NCBI GenBank assembly: GCA_903930805.1
Contig: CAIYZZ010000151.1
Coordinates: 1 to 20,789, forward strand
Origin: an uncultured Rhodocyclaceae bacterium
GTDB lineage: Bacteria > Pseudomonadota > Gammaproteobacteria > Burkholderiales > Rhodocyclaceae
Direction of reading: 5' to 3'
DNA: 20,789 nt
In this document: positions 14,052 to 20,497 of the stretch, piece after piece
Position numbering within the stretch: the first letter of the stretch is position 1
How the letters are laid out: every line of letters starts with the position of its first letter
Made by a program: the position numbers and the translations under genes
Notes under the pieces: model-generated
The model's input: the letters and a program-made list of their open reading frames with translations, nothing else
Database searches by the model: none
What the model was told of the DNA's origin: nothing

Positions 14052-14913
14052 CGATCCCCTTGTAATGCAGGGCGGAAATCTGCTCCGAAACAATGCCGAT
14101 GAGGAAAGAGAGGATCGCCGAAATGAACATCAGGGCGCTCATATTGGTGAAGCGCCCCGACGACAAATAGGTATAGGCGTAATAACAAATGCCGGTCAAA
14201 AAGAAGCTGGCTGAAATGGGCAGAAACAGTTTCTGCGGCGAATACAACGTGCCGATCTTGATGATGATCAGTAAAAAGCGCACGCCATCGCGCAAGGGAC
14301 GGATATGACTCCTGCCTTGCCTTTCCAAAGCGTGAATCGGCACATAGGCAACACCGTAGCCGGCACGGAAGAAACTCATCGTGATCGTGGTCGGGTAGGA
14401 AAATCCATTCGGAAGCAAGTAGAGAAACTGCCGAAATTTGTTCGCCCGCACGGCACGGAAGCCTGAGGTCAGATCCTCGATTTTCTGCATCACCATCCAG
14501 CTGGCGAAGCGGCTGAAAACATCGTTGGCAACGGCCCGATGCACGCCGGCATGCGAGCCGCGCACCCGTGCGCCCACGGCCATGTCGTAGCCCGCGGTAA
14601 GCTTTTCCAGCAGACGCGGAATGTCCTCGGCCTGGTGCTGACCATCGCCATCCATGAAGACGATGATCTCGCCCGTCGCCGCACGCGCACCGGTCTTGAT
14701 GGCGGCACCGTTACCTTTCGGGTAGGGATGAGAAATCACCTGCACACCCGCCGCCGCCGCGATGGCACGGGTCGCGTCCGTCGAACCATCGTCGACGACA
14801 ATTATTTCGGCGGCAGGAAGCAGCAAGCGCACCTCCGCCAACAGCGTGGCGAGCGGAACCGCCTCGTTGCGCGCGGGGATGACGACGGAAATTTGCTTAG
14901 GTGCAAGGGTCAC
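14020..14913 (-). CDS. DPM1-like GT2 polyprenyl-phosphate glycosyltransferase with two membrane helices
   Basis: This 297-residue enzyme resembles dolichol/undecaprenyl-phosphate sugar transferases. The GT-A domain has VVDDGSTD at 39-46, KGNGAAIKTGARAATG at about 66-81 and DGDGQH at 88-93. Two hydrophobic segments at about 225-246 and 254-276 anchor it in the inner membrane. Such enzymes load a sugar onto a lipid phosphate, which a GT-C enzyme then uses on the outer face; the GT-C-like protein encoded at 15601-17502 is a candidate partner. The start is GTG 14913 without a strong Shine-Dalgarno. It begins 39 nt after the ParE toxin stop on the same strand, and no separate promoter is evident. 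Confidence 0.87.
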   Translation of the reverse strand: MTLAPKQISVVIPARNEAVPLATLLAEVRLLLPAAEIIVVDDGSTDATRAIAAAAGVQVISHPYPKGNGAAIKTGARAATGEIIVFMDGDGQHQAEDIPRLLEKLTAGYDMAVGARVRGSHAGVHRAVANDVFSRFASWMVMQKIEDLTSGFRAVRANKFRQFLYLLPNGFSYPTTITMSFFRAGYGVAYVPIHALERQGRSHIRPLRDGVRFLLIIIKIGTLYSPQKLFLPISASFFLTGICYYAYTYLSSGRFTNMSALMFISAILSFLIGIVSEQISALHYKGIDDPREPGQGG

Positions 14914-14952
14914 GCGGGCATCCAGGCAGGAGAATACGGTCAGTGTAAGCCA

Positions 14953-15261
14953 TCAGTGGTAGTCGCTCTCGCGTTGATGCCGCAGGGCAAGCACAGTCAC
15001 CGTGTCTGCATTATCAATCTCGAACAGGGCAACATATCCGGTTGCGCCAAACGGAATAATCAGCTCACGCAAGAAGGGTGAGTCGTGTCCTGCCTTGCGA
15101 CAGGTGAATGGCGTCAGTTCAAGGATCTGAACGCCACTCTTGATAGCCTGGAGCGCTCGCTCGGCAAGCATCCAGTCGCCATCGTCTCTGGACAGGATAA
15201 AATCATAGAGTCGGAGCAAATCGGTTTCTGCCTCTTGCGTAAACCGTACCCGGTAAGTCAC
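14953..15261 (-). CDS. ParE/RelE-family toxin
   Basis: This 102-residue protein opens MTYRVRFTQEAETDLLRLYDF and closes LRELIIPFGATGYVALFEI...VTVLALRHQRESDYH, the full ParE/RelE toxin fold. Members poison gyrase or cleave mRNA; which one applies cannot be told here. It overlaps its antitoxin by 4 nt (ATGA). A DPM1-like glycosyltransferase operon follows after 39 nt without a visible terminator. Confidence 0.9.
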   Translation of the reverse strand: MTYRVRFTQEAETDLLRLYDFILSRDDGDWMLAERALQAIKSGVQILELTPFTCRKAGHDSPFLRELIIPFGATGYVALFEIDNADTVTVLALRHQRESDYH

Positions 15262-15536
15262 CGGGGAATCCTGGCCACGGATTTTGCTTTCTCCAGCATG
15301 TCTGCCAACCGATTTACGACGACATCGGCAGCGATATAAACACCTGTATGTTGCGCGGTATCGCGCGAGGCCAGGCCACGCGCAATGAACTCGCGCTGCG
15401 CCTGACGAAGTTCTATCGTGGTTCGAATGGCCTGCGCAACGAAGCCGGAAAGGCTTTCGCCCTCCTGCAAAACGCTCTCGGCCGAGAGTCGGAGCTCAGG
15501 ATCGACGCGCAATGATGGGATAGTTGCTGTTTTCAT
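15258..15536 (-). CDS. YlcI/YnfO-type antitoxin of the ParE pair
   Basis: This 92-residue protein begins MKTATIPSLRVDPELRLSAE, a ribbon-helix-helix-like DNA-binding start commonly found in front of ParE toxins (annotated YlcI/YnfO-like). The C-terminal half, with an acidic/helical VVVNRLADMLEKAK, should wrap the toxin. The frame is open to 15683, but ATG 15536 has GAGG about eight bases upstream and lies just after a palindromic operator and promoter, so it is preferred. Antitoxin and toxin overlap by 4 nt. It probably represses its own promoter by binding the 20-bp palindrome at 15550. Confidence 0.82.
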   Translation of the reverse strand: MKTATIPSLRVDPELRLSAESVLQEGESLSGFVAQAIRTTIELRQAQREFIARGLASRDTAQHTGVYIAADVVVNRLADMLEKAKSVARIPR

Positions 15537-15549
15537 TTTTCGCCTCAGG

Positions 15550-15569
15550 TGCGTTGCATTTGCAACGCA
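15550..15569 (-). promoter_or_regulatory. Perfect 20-bp palindromic operator of the ParE TA pair
   Basis: TGCGTTGCA and TGCAACGCA are perfect inverted arms around TT. The palindrome starts at the last base of the -10 box and covers the predicted transcription start, ending 13 nt before the antitoxin ATG. This placement is what an autoregulating antitoxin needs. Confidence 0.7.
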
Positions 15570-15597
15570 GTATGCCTGCACACGCATCACGTGGCAA
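15569..15597 (-). promoter_or_regulatory. Sigma70-like promoter of the ParE TA pair
   Basis: On the minus strand TTGCCA (15597-15592) and CATACT (15574-15569) are separated by exactly 17 nt. The -35 box matches consensus at five of six positions and the -10 box at four of six. It sits in the short gap after the GT-C protein stop (15601) and would also feed the downstream glycosyltransferase operon. Confidence 0.55.
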
Positions 15598-15600
15598 GTA

Positions 15601-17502
15601 TCACTTTCCAACGCACCTTGCTGATCCGGCCGAGTCGAGACAATCTTTGAGCATGGCTGCCGTTTCCCTTTCGGAATTGACAAGACCCTCGTCCCCCAGG
15701 CGATCCAGCAACACGTGCGCTTCGTCGCGATGCCCCTGTAGAAAGGCCAGTTGCGCCCGCTTGAGTTGGTTACTCGGGTTATAGGGCGCGATGGCCAGCG
15801 ATTTGTCCAGTTCTGCCTGGGCTGCTGGCAGATCCCGCACGGTCAAGGTCAGGTAGTCGGCCAGCCAGGAATGCAAGATGGCACGCGAGGAAAGTGTTGT
15901 GGTTGGATTTGCACCGGCGGCGGCAAACAACCGTTCAACTTCAGAGCGAGACAGACAAAGCGTACCCGCATTCGACATTTCCTTGATGCCAAACAGCACG
16001 CTGCGATCACCGGGTCCGAAGGGGGACTCACGCAAACGGCGGGACAATTGGTCAATCCACTCGCTCTCTGCGGGCCGCCCGACAGAACAATTCAGATGGA
16101 TCAGACCGAGCCAGGAAGATTTGAAATCGGGGTCAAGTTTTCCTGCCTGCTCATAATGGCTTCGGGCGAAAGAGTATTGCGGAGAATCGGCTGAGACCAT
16201 CTCCAGACGAGCAACCAGGGCGCGGCCAGCCTCATAGTTCGTCCGCGCAGATTCTCGGTGATACTGCGACTCGATTTGGGTGCGCCTGATTTCGTCACCG
16301 AATTGGTGTGCGCGCAGGGTAGTGACGAGAACCGAATACCCAAGCAGTCCCAGTATAAGCACCATCCCCAGCGTTTTTTGCCAACCGGGGTGCGCAAGAG
16401 CGCGTTCCAGCGCCCATCCTCCGATCAACGCCACACCAAATAAAGGCAGGTAGTTGCGATGTTCGTGAGCAATTTCCAGCGGCAAGATCGTTGATTCAAG
16501 GATGTGCCCGACCAGGAACCAAGCGATGCCGAACGACAATAGCGGTGCCTGCCGACGTGTGCGCCACGCCACCCAGACCAGACCGATCAGACCGAGCCAG
16601 GCGGGAAAAGTTGTCCAGGGTTCGACCAAACTGGTCGATAGTGCGATGTCGTCGTGATATAGACCAAAAGCTTCGAGGCGTGGGAAGATGATCAGCCCCA
16701 GATAGAACCACAGCACCCGGCCCTCGGTGAGCACCCGCTCGGTAAGCGAAAAGCTGCGCATGCCATAGCCGGCCCATAGCCATTGACCGGATGGTGAAAC
16801 TGCGTAAACAAGACCCGCCGCAAAACCCAGGCCGACAACGGCGCTGAGAACGCGGGCAAAGCCATCCAGATAACCACTCTTGTTTCGCCTGACGATGAGT
16901 TCCCAAGCCAGCACGAACAGCGGAAACAATGCCCCCGTTTCCTTGCTGAAAAATGCCAGTGGCCAGAACAGGCACCAGGCCACCATCAGCCAGACCGCGC
17001 CGGCACGCCCCCCACGCTCGCGCCCGACGATGTGCAGAAAAAATCCCGCCAGCACGAACAGCGCGGAAAGGCTGGTCATACGCTGGACGACATACAGCAC
17101 CGAAGTCAATTGGATGGGGCTCAGAAGCCAAAGCGCTGCCACCAAGCCTGCGAAAACAGGCGCGATCAGTAAACGCCGCGCGGTGAAAAAGACCAGGCTG
17201 CCGGCAAGCAGATGAATGACGAGATTGGTGAGCTTGAAGGCAAAGGGATCGAAGCCGCTGAAATAGTGGTTCAGCGCAAAACTCAGTTGGGCGACAGGCC
17301 GACCTGACGGGCCAGAGATGCCAGAATTCCATGCTTCTTGTAAGGCCGGCAGGGAAAACTCAGTCAGTCCTAAGCTCTCGACGTAAAGAATATTCGCGGC
17401 ATCGTCGAAGAAAAAGCTGCCGTAAAGACCATTCCAGAAAACAGCCACGCAGACAGCCAACACCAGCCCGGCAGACACTAATTGCTTTGCAAGCCTAAGC
17501 AC
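15601..17502 (-). CDS. Multi-span GT-C-like membrane protein with TPR-like C-terminus
   Basis: This 633-residue protein starts with a membrane helix (about 8-30) followed by FFDDAANI, the aspartate pair (33-34) in the first outer loop typical of GT-C glycosyltransferases. About ten hydrophobic spans follow to residue 400, with GRPVAQLSFALNHYF, SPIQLTSVLYVVQRM, FFSKETG and HEHRNYLPLFG. After residue about 420 the protein is soluble with helical repeats that resemble TPRs (NYEAGRAL...HYEQAGKLDPDF; AELDKSLAIAPYNPSN). The layout recalls TMTC-type proteins. It may transfer a lipid-phosphate-linked sugar to a glycan or protein. It starts with GTG 17502, inside the last codons of the PIN toxin gene (8-nt overlap), so expression probably depends on the AbrB/PIN promoter. 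The TA promoter for ParE lies just after its stop. Confidence 0.75.
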   Translation of the reverse strand: MLRLAKQLVSAGLVLAVCVAVFWNGLYGSFFFDDAANILYVESLGLTEFSLPALQEAWNSGISGPSGRPVAQLSFALNHYFSGFDPFAFKLTNLVIHLLAGSLVFFTARRLLIAPVFAGLVAALWLLSPIQLTSVLYVVQRMTSLSALFVLAGFFLHIVGRERGGRAGAVWLMVAWCLFWPLAFFSKETGALFPLFVLAWELIVRRNKSGYLDGFARVLSAVVGLGFAAGLVYAVSPSGQWLWAGYGMRSFSLTERVLTEGRVLWFYLGLIIFPRLEAFGLYHDDIALSTSLVEPWTTFPAWLGLIGLVWVAWRTRRQAPLLSFGIAWFLVGHILESTILPLEIAHEHRNYLPLFGVALIGGWALERALAHPGWQKTLGMVLILGLLGYSVLVTTLRAHQFGDEIRRTQIESQYHRESARTNYEAGRALVARLEMVSADSPQYSFARSHYEQAGKLDPDFKSSWLGLIHLNCSVGRPAESEWIDQLSRRLRESPFGPGDRSVLFGIKEMSNAGTLCLSRSEVERLFAAAGANPTTTLSSRAILHSWLADYLTLTVRDLPAAQAELDKSLAIAPYNPSNQLKRAQLAFLQGHRDEAHVLLDRLGDEGLVNSERETAAMLKDCLDSAGSARCVGK

Positions 17503-17899
17503 CCGATACCACCAATAAGAGAAATTCGGCGGGGCGCATCACGGTAACACCTTCGATGCTCTGTCCATAAAGCGCACCAAAGTGCTGACGATCCCCGGTG
17601 AGCAAGTGGGTGGCTTTGGCACGGATTGTGGACAGGAGGATAGGCCGGTCTTTTTCTGGAAGTACCACCCCTACGGGTAGATATCCCACGGCGATATCAG
17701 CAACGAGCCGCACGTTCGTGACCAGTTGTTCGAGTCGTCGTTGCTGCTCTGGCAAAGGCAAATTACGCCGTGCCTCTTCGCAAGCGTAGCGCGAACTCAA
17801 GAGTTCAATTTGCTTGAGCGTCCATAATTGCGTCAACCCGGCCTCGGCCCGCCATGCTGCAGAAAACAGCACGTTGGCATCGAGAAATACGCGCTTCAT
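17495..17899 (-). CDS. PIN-domain toxin (VapC-like RNase)
   Basis: This 134-residue PIN-fold nuclease shows the acidic metal ligands Asp7 (LDANVL), Glu41/42 (CEEARRN), Asp84 (EKDRPIL) and Asp103 (TGDRQHFG). PIN toxins cut tRNA, rRNA or mRNA when free of their antitoxin. It overlaps the AbrB-type antitoxin upstream by 4 nt and the GT-C protein downstream by 8 nt, so the three are likely one transcript. Confidence 0.88.
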   Translation of the reverse strand: MKRVFLDANVLFSAAWRAEAGLTQLWTLKQIELLSSRYACEEARRNLPLPEQQRRLEQLVTNVRLVADIAVGYLPVGVVLPEKDRPILLSTIRAKATHLLTGDRQHFGALYGQSIEGVTVMRPAEFLLLVVSGA

Positions 17900-18186
17900 G
17901 GTGCCGGAGGCTGATGGTCAATGCTGTCGGGGTCGATCCCCATCTTTCGTACGGACTCTCGTGCTGCAGCATAGTCAGCTGCGTCTAGGGCATTTTCCAG
18001 TAACAGGGCAGCCTGCCGTTCCGGGGGGTAAATTTCAACCGCCAAGGCGACAGCCGGCCGGATGGTAATCCCGTCTGCAGAGTCCTCGATCATGAGCAGC
18101 TCGCCTTCGTTGAGCCCCAACTTGCGACGTATGGGTGCCGGGATAACCAAGGTGCCGTTACGGCCCATCTTGATTGTATCGAGCAT
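17896..18186 (-). CDS. AbrB/SpoVT-type antitoxin of the PIN pair
   Basis: This 96-residue protein has the swapped-hairpin AbrB DNA-binding domain at residues 1-45 (MGRNGTLVIPAPIRRKLGL...GELLMIED). The C-terminal half should mask the PIN toxin and is unusually long, ending in an Asp/Pro-rich tail. An AGGA Shine-Dalgarno lies eight bases before ATG 18186. The antitoxin presumably represses its own promoter in the 78-nt gap upstream. Confidence 0.88.
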   Translation of the reverse strand: MLDTIKMGRNGTLVIPAPIRRKLGLNEGELLMIEDSADGITIRPAVALAVEIYPPERQAALLLENALDAADYAAARESVRKMGIDPDSIDHQPPAP

Positions 18187-18198
18187 GGCGATTGTCCT

Positions 18199-18223
18199 GT
18201 AATTTATGGTATTCAGAATTTAC
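18199..18223 (-). promoter_or_regulatory. Possible operator/promoter of the AbrB-PIN pair
   Basis: The arms GTAATTT (18199-18205) and AATTTAC (18217-18223) are inverted copies with one mismatch. On the minus strand a weak TTGCCT and TAAATT pair with 17-nt spacing overlaps this AT-rich stretch. Position upstream of the antitoxin fits autoregulation, but the signals are weak. Confidence 0.35.
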
Positions 18224-18264
18224 GCTTGATTTTTCCACAAGGCAACGATGTAGACGTAAAGCGG

Positions 18265-18798
18265 TTACCACATTGGAAAATACAGCTTCAGCGGTTGTTC
18301 CCGGCAAGCCGTAAAACCGTATCCGGCGTAGAACTTCGCGGCCAGATCGTCCTTGGCGTCGACAAAAATGCCGGCGCTGCCCACTGACAATGCGGCGTTA
18401 CGCGAGCGTGTCACTGCGTTAGCCAGCAAGAGTTGCCCGAGCCCCTGGCCCTGCAGGTCTGAACGAATCGCCAGCCTGCCCAGGCGAGTTACGGGAATTT
18501 GACGCGGATAGCGCTTGGCAAGCTCGGGTGCCAAATCGTCTGCCAGTACGAACGCCGATGCCAACGCAAAATAGCCGAGGATGCTGAATTCCGTAATGTC
18601 ATCATAACCGGCGATGCAATAGCTCACCACCACATCCGCACTCGATGGAACAGCGACGAAGGTCCGCGATATACCTTTCGCCTGGTGTTGCAATGCGGTT
18701 TGTCGAAGCCAGAGATTAAGGGCCTCGACACCGCAATCAAACCCGCTTCGATCGTGGTTGCCAGTTAAAGCTTGTACCTTCATCATCCTGTTTCGCAT
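18265..18798 (-). CDS. TacT-like GNAT acetyltransferase toxin
   Basis: This 177-residue GNAT protein has the TacT/AtaT N-terminal signature (FDCGVEALNLWLRQTA, about 20-35), LGRLAI at 106-111, the acetyl-CoA loop QGQGLG at 116-121 and FYAGYGF at 156-162, whose Tyr157 is the likely catalytic residue. TacT toxins acetylate the amino group of charged aminoacyl-tRNA and stop translation. ATG 18798 has AAGG about eight bases upstream; ATGs 18786 and 18783 are alternatives. The reading frame overlaps the antitoxin by up to 62 nt. Residues about 59-75 look like extra sequence before the usual LGYxxLA strand. Confidence 0.86.
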   Translation of the reverse strand: MRNRMMKVQALTGNHDRSGFDCGVEALNLWLRQTALQHQAKGISRTFVAVPSSADVVVSYCIAGYDDITEFSILGYFALASAFVLADDLAPELAKRYPRQIPVTRLGRLAIRSDLQGQGLGQLLLANAVTRSRNAALSVGSAGIFVDAKDDLAAKFYAGYGFTACREQPLKLYFPMW

Positions 18799-19063
18799 CC
18801 TCGTGACCTTGCAGCGCCGCCATCAACCGCGCATTCGGCGGGGGTGGATTTTCCAGTGCCCGAATGAATATCTCAGCATCCCGAGCGGACAAGCGAATCA
18901 CCCGCTCCTGATCGATGATGCGTTCGGCCTCGCGCAGGGCAGTTTGAACCATGAATTGATTGACGGTGGCACCGACCATTGCGGCGGCCAGTTCCAGTGT
19001 TTCTTGCACCTGTACCGGTACCCGGGCCGTCACTCTTCCTCGCTCTGCGGTTGTGGCAGTCAT
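18737..19063 (-). CDS. TacA-like DUF1778 antitoxin
   Basis: This 108-residue ribbon-helix-helix protein (residues about 8-50, RVTARVPVQVQETLELAAAM) of the DUF1778 family pairs with the GNAT toxin. The toxin-binding region LSARDAEIFIRALENPPPPNARL is intact. ATG 19063 has AGAGGAG eight bases upstream and was preferred over a longer frame to 19087. The last 20 or so residues are encoded in the overlap with the toxin gene. A promoter with a palindrome lies directly upstream. Confidence 0.87.
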   Translation of the reverse strand: MTATTAERGRVTARVPVQVQETLELAAAMVGATVNQFMVQTALREAERIIDQERVIRLSARDAEIFIRALENPPPPNARLMAALQGHEDAKQDDEGTSFNWQPRSKRV

Positions 19064-19088
19064 TGGCGTCTCCTCTGTTAATAGCACA

Positions 19089-19119
19089 ACTATAGCTCAA
19101 TGGTGCCATTATGTCACCA
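19089..19119 (-). promoter_or_regulatory. Promoter and palindromic operator of the TacA-TacT pair
   Basis: On the minus strand GTGACA (19117-19112) and TATAGT (19094-19089) are 17 nt apart, each matching sigma70 consensus at five of six positions. A near-palindrome at 19101-19119 (TGGTGCCAT-T-ATGTCACCA, eight of nine pairs) covers the -35 box and spacer, as expected for repression by the ribbon-helix-helix antitoxin. Confidence 0.6.
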
Positions 19120-19132
19120 GCCGAATGCCGCG

Positions 19133-19157
19133 AAAAAGTCGGCGTTGGCGAGACGGC
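19133..19157 (+). repeat. 25-bp dispersed repeat, copy between TacA and ATPase copy 2
   Basis: This copy of the dispersed repeat (AAAGTCGGCG then TTGGCGAGACGGC) lies in the divergent intergenic region between the TacA gene and the second AAA_14/DUF4143 ATPase, 14 nt from the TacA operator. Its flanks resemble the copy at 9753. Confidence 0.7.
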
Positions 19158-19182
19158 ACGTGGATATGCCTACCCCCGCTGT

Positions 19183-19202
19183 TTGTAAGTTTGAACTACA
19201 AT
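19183..19202 (+). promoter_or_regulatory. Candidate promoter/operator of ATPase copy 2
   Basis: The arms TTGTA (19183-19187) and TACAA (19197-19201) flank 9 nt, with an inner AGTT/AACT. TACAAT (19197-19202) could be a -10 box and would place the transcript start at or next to ATG 19210, suggesting a leaderless message. No convincing -35 box or Shine-Dalgarno is seen. The placement parallels the palindrome before ATPase copy 1. Confidence 0.35.
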
Positions 19203-19209
19203 TAGCCGC

Positions 19210-20358
19210 ATGATCACCAGAGACGCAGAAATCGCCCTTCGTGAGCTTGCCCGGGGTTACCCGGTGCTGGCGCTTACGGGGCCTAGGCAATCCGGCAAAA
19301 CGACACTGGCACGAGCGGTTTTTTCTTCTCACCCCTATGTGTCGCTGGAAAACCCCACGCAACGCGAGTTTGCACAAACCGATCCCCAAGGGTTTCTCGA
19401 AAAGTATGCCGCAGGTGCCATTATCGACGAAGCCCAGCGCTGCCCGGAGCTCTTCTCCTGGCTGCAAGGTGTGGTGGATGAGCAGCAACGTCCGGCGCAT
19501 TTCATTCTCACCGGATCGCAGCAATTCGGCCTGCTTTCCGGCATCACGCAAAGTCTGGCGGGGCGCGTCGCCATGCTCAACCTGCTGCCTTTCAGCGCCA
19601 GCGAATTGCGTCGTGCAGACCTACTGCCGGCCACACTTGACGCTGCCATCTGCAAGGGTTCCTATCCTCCGGTCTTTGACCGAAACCTCGACCCGAGCGT
19701 CTGGTATGCCAACTATGTCCAGACCTATATCGAACGCGATGTCCGGCAACTGATCAATGTGCGCGACCTGGCGCAGTTCCAGCGTTTCCTGCGTCTATGC
19801 GCGGGTCGCACCGGGCAGTTGCTTAACCTCAGTGCATTAGGTGACGAGGCGGACATCAGCCATAACACTGCGCGCGAGTGGATATCGGTGCTGGAAGCCA
19901 GCTTTATCATCCACCGCCTGCCGCCACATCATCGCAACTTTAACAAGCGACTGGTCAAAACGCCCAAGCTCTATTTCCACGACGCCGGACTTGCCGCATG
20001 GTTACTGGGAATAGAAAGCCCGGCGCAGCTGAATACTCACCCCCAACGCGGCACACTCTTCGAAACCTGGGTGGTAGCCGAATACCTGAAGAAGCGGCTA
20101 AACACCGCCCGCCCATCCAACCTGAGCTTTTGGCGCGACAGATCTGGCCACGAAGTCGATTTGCTGATCGAGCAAGGCGGGCAACTCCAGGCAGTCGAGA
20201 TCAAATCGGGCGCAACACCCGGCCAGGACGCCATGCGCGGACTCGAAAAATGGCGTCAGCTTGCCGGGGAAGATGCCGGTCGCCCTTGCCTGGTCTATGG
20301 CGGCAGCGAAGCGCAAAGCCGCAGCGATATTGAAATACTGCCGTGGCGCGAACTATGA
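19210..20358 (+). CDS. AAA_14 ATPase with DUF4143 (PD-(D/E)xK-like) domain, copy 2
   Basis: This 382-residue paralogue of the protein at 10696-11868 aligns without gaps for about 350 residues at roughly 60% identity. Walker A GPRQSGKT (24-31), Walker B AIIDEAQ (70-76), ILTGSQQF (99-106), YIERDVRQL (173-181), GHEVDLLIE (313-321) and AVEIKSG (328-334) are all intact, so both ATPase and nuclease-like sites may be active. It stands alone on the plus strand, divergent from TacA and convergent with the ParE-family gene at 20498. Function is unknown in detail. The level of divergence points to separate acquisition or an old duplication, not recent copying. Confidence 0.9.
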   Translation: MITRDAEIALRELARGYPVLALTGPRQSGKTTLARAVFSSHPYVSLENPTQREFAQTDPQGFLEKYAAGAIIDEAQRCPELFSWLQGVVDEQQRPAHFILTGSQQFGLLSGITQSLAGRVAMLNLLPFSASELRRADLLPATLDAAICKGSYPPVFDRNLDPSVWYANYVQTYIERDVRQLINVRDLAQFQRFLRLCAGRTGQLLNLSALGDEADISHNTAREWISVLEASFIIHRLPPHHRNFNKRLVKTPKLYFHDAGLAAWLLGIESPAQLNTHPQRGTLFETWVVAEYLKKRLNTARPSNLSFWRDRSGHEVDLLIEQGGQLQAVEIKSGATPGQDAMRGLEKWRQLAGEDAGRPCLVYGGSEAQSRSDIEILPWREL

Positions 20359-20426
20359 CCCACAAGGTTTCATCGAAATGCGAGTCTCCTTGGGGTGCTT
20401 TTGGGTATGCCACAAAACATATGACG

Positions 20427-20453
20427 TAAAAAAACCCCTGCCGGAGCGGGGCT
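20427..20453 (-). terminator. Rho-independent terminator downstream of the ParE-family gene
   Basis: On the minus strand a GC-rich stem (CCCC-GC, loop TCCG, GC-A-GGGG) is followed by a run of seven T (20434-20428). It lies about 45 nt beyond the stop of the ParE-family gene. On the plus strand the stem is followed only by CTTGTGTTG, a weak tail for the ATPase gene. The rest of the 139-nt gap shows nothing recognisable. Confidence 0.75.
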
Positions 20454-20497
20454 TGTGTTGCAGAGGGCAATCCGATTAAACCGTGGGTGTCCCCTAT

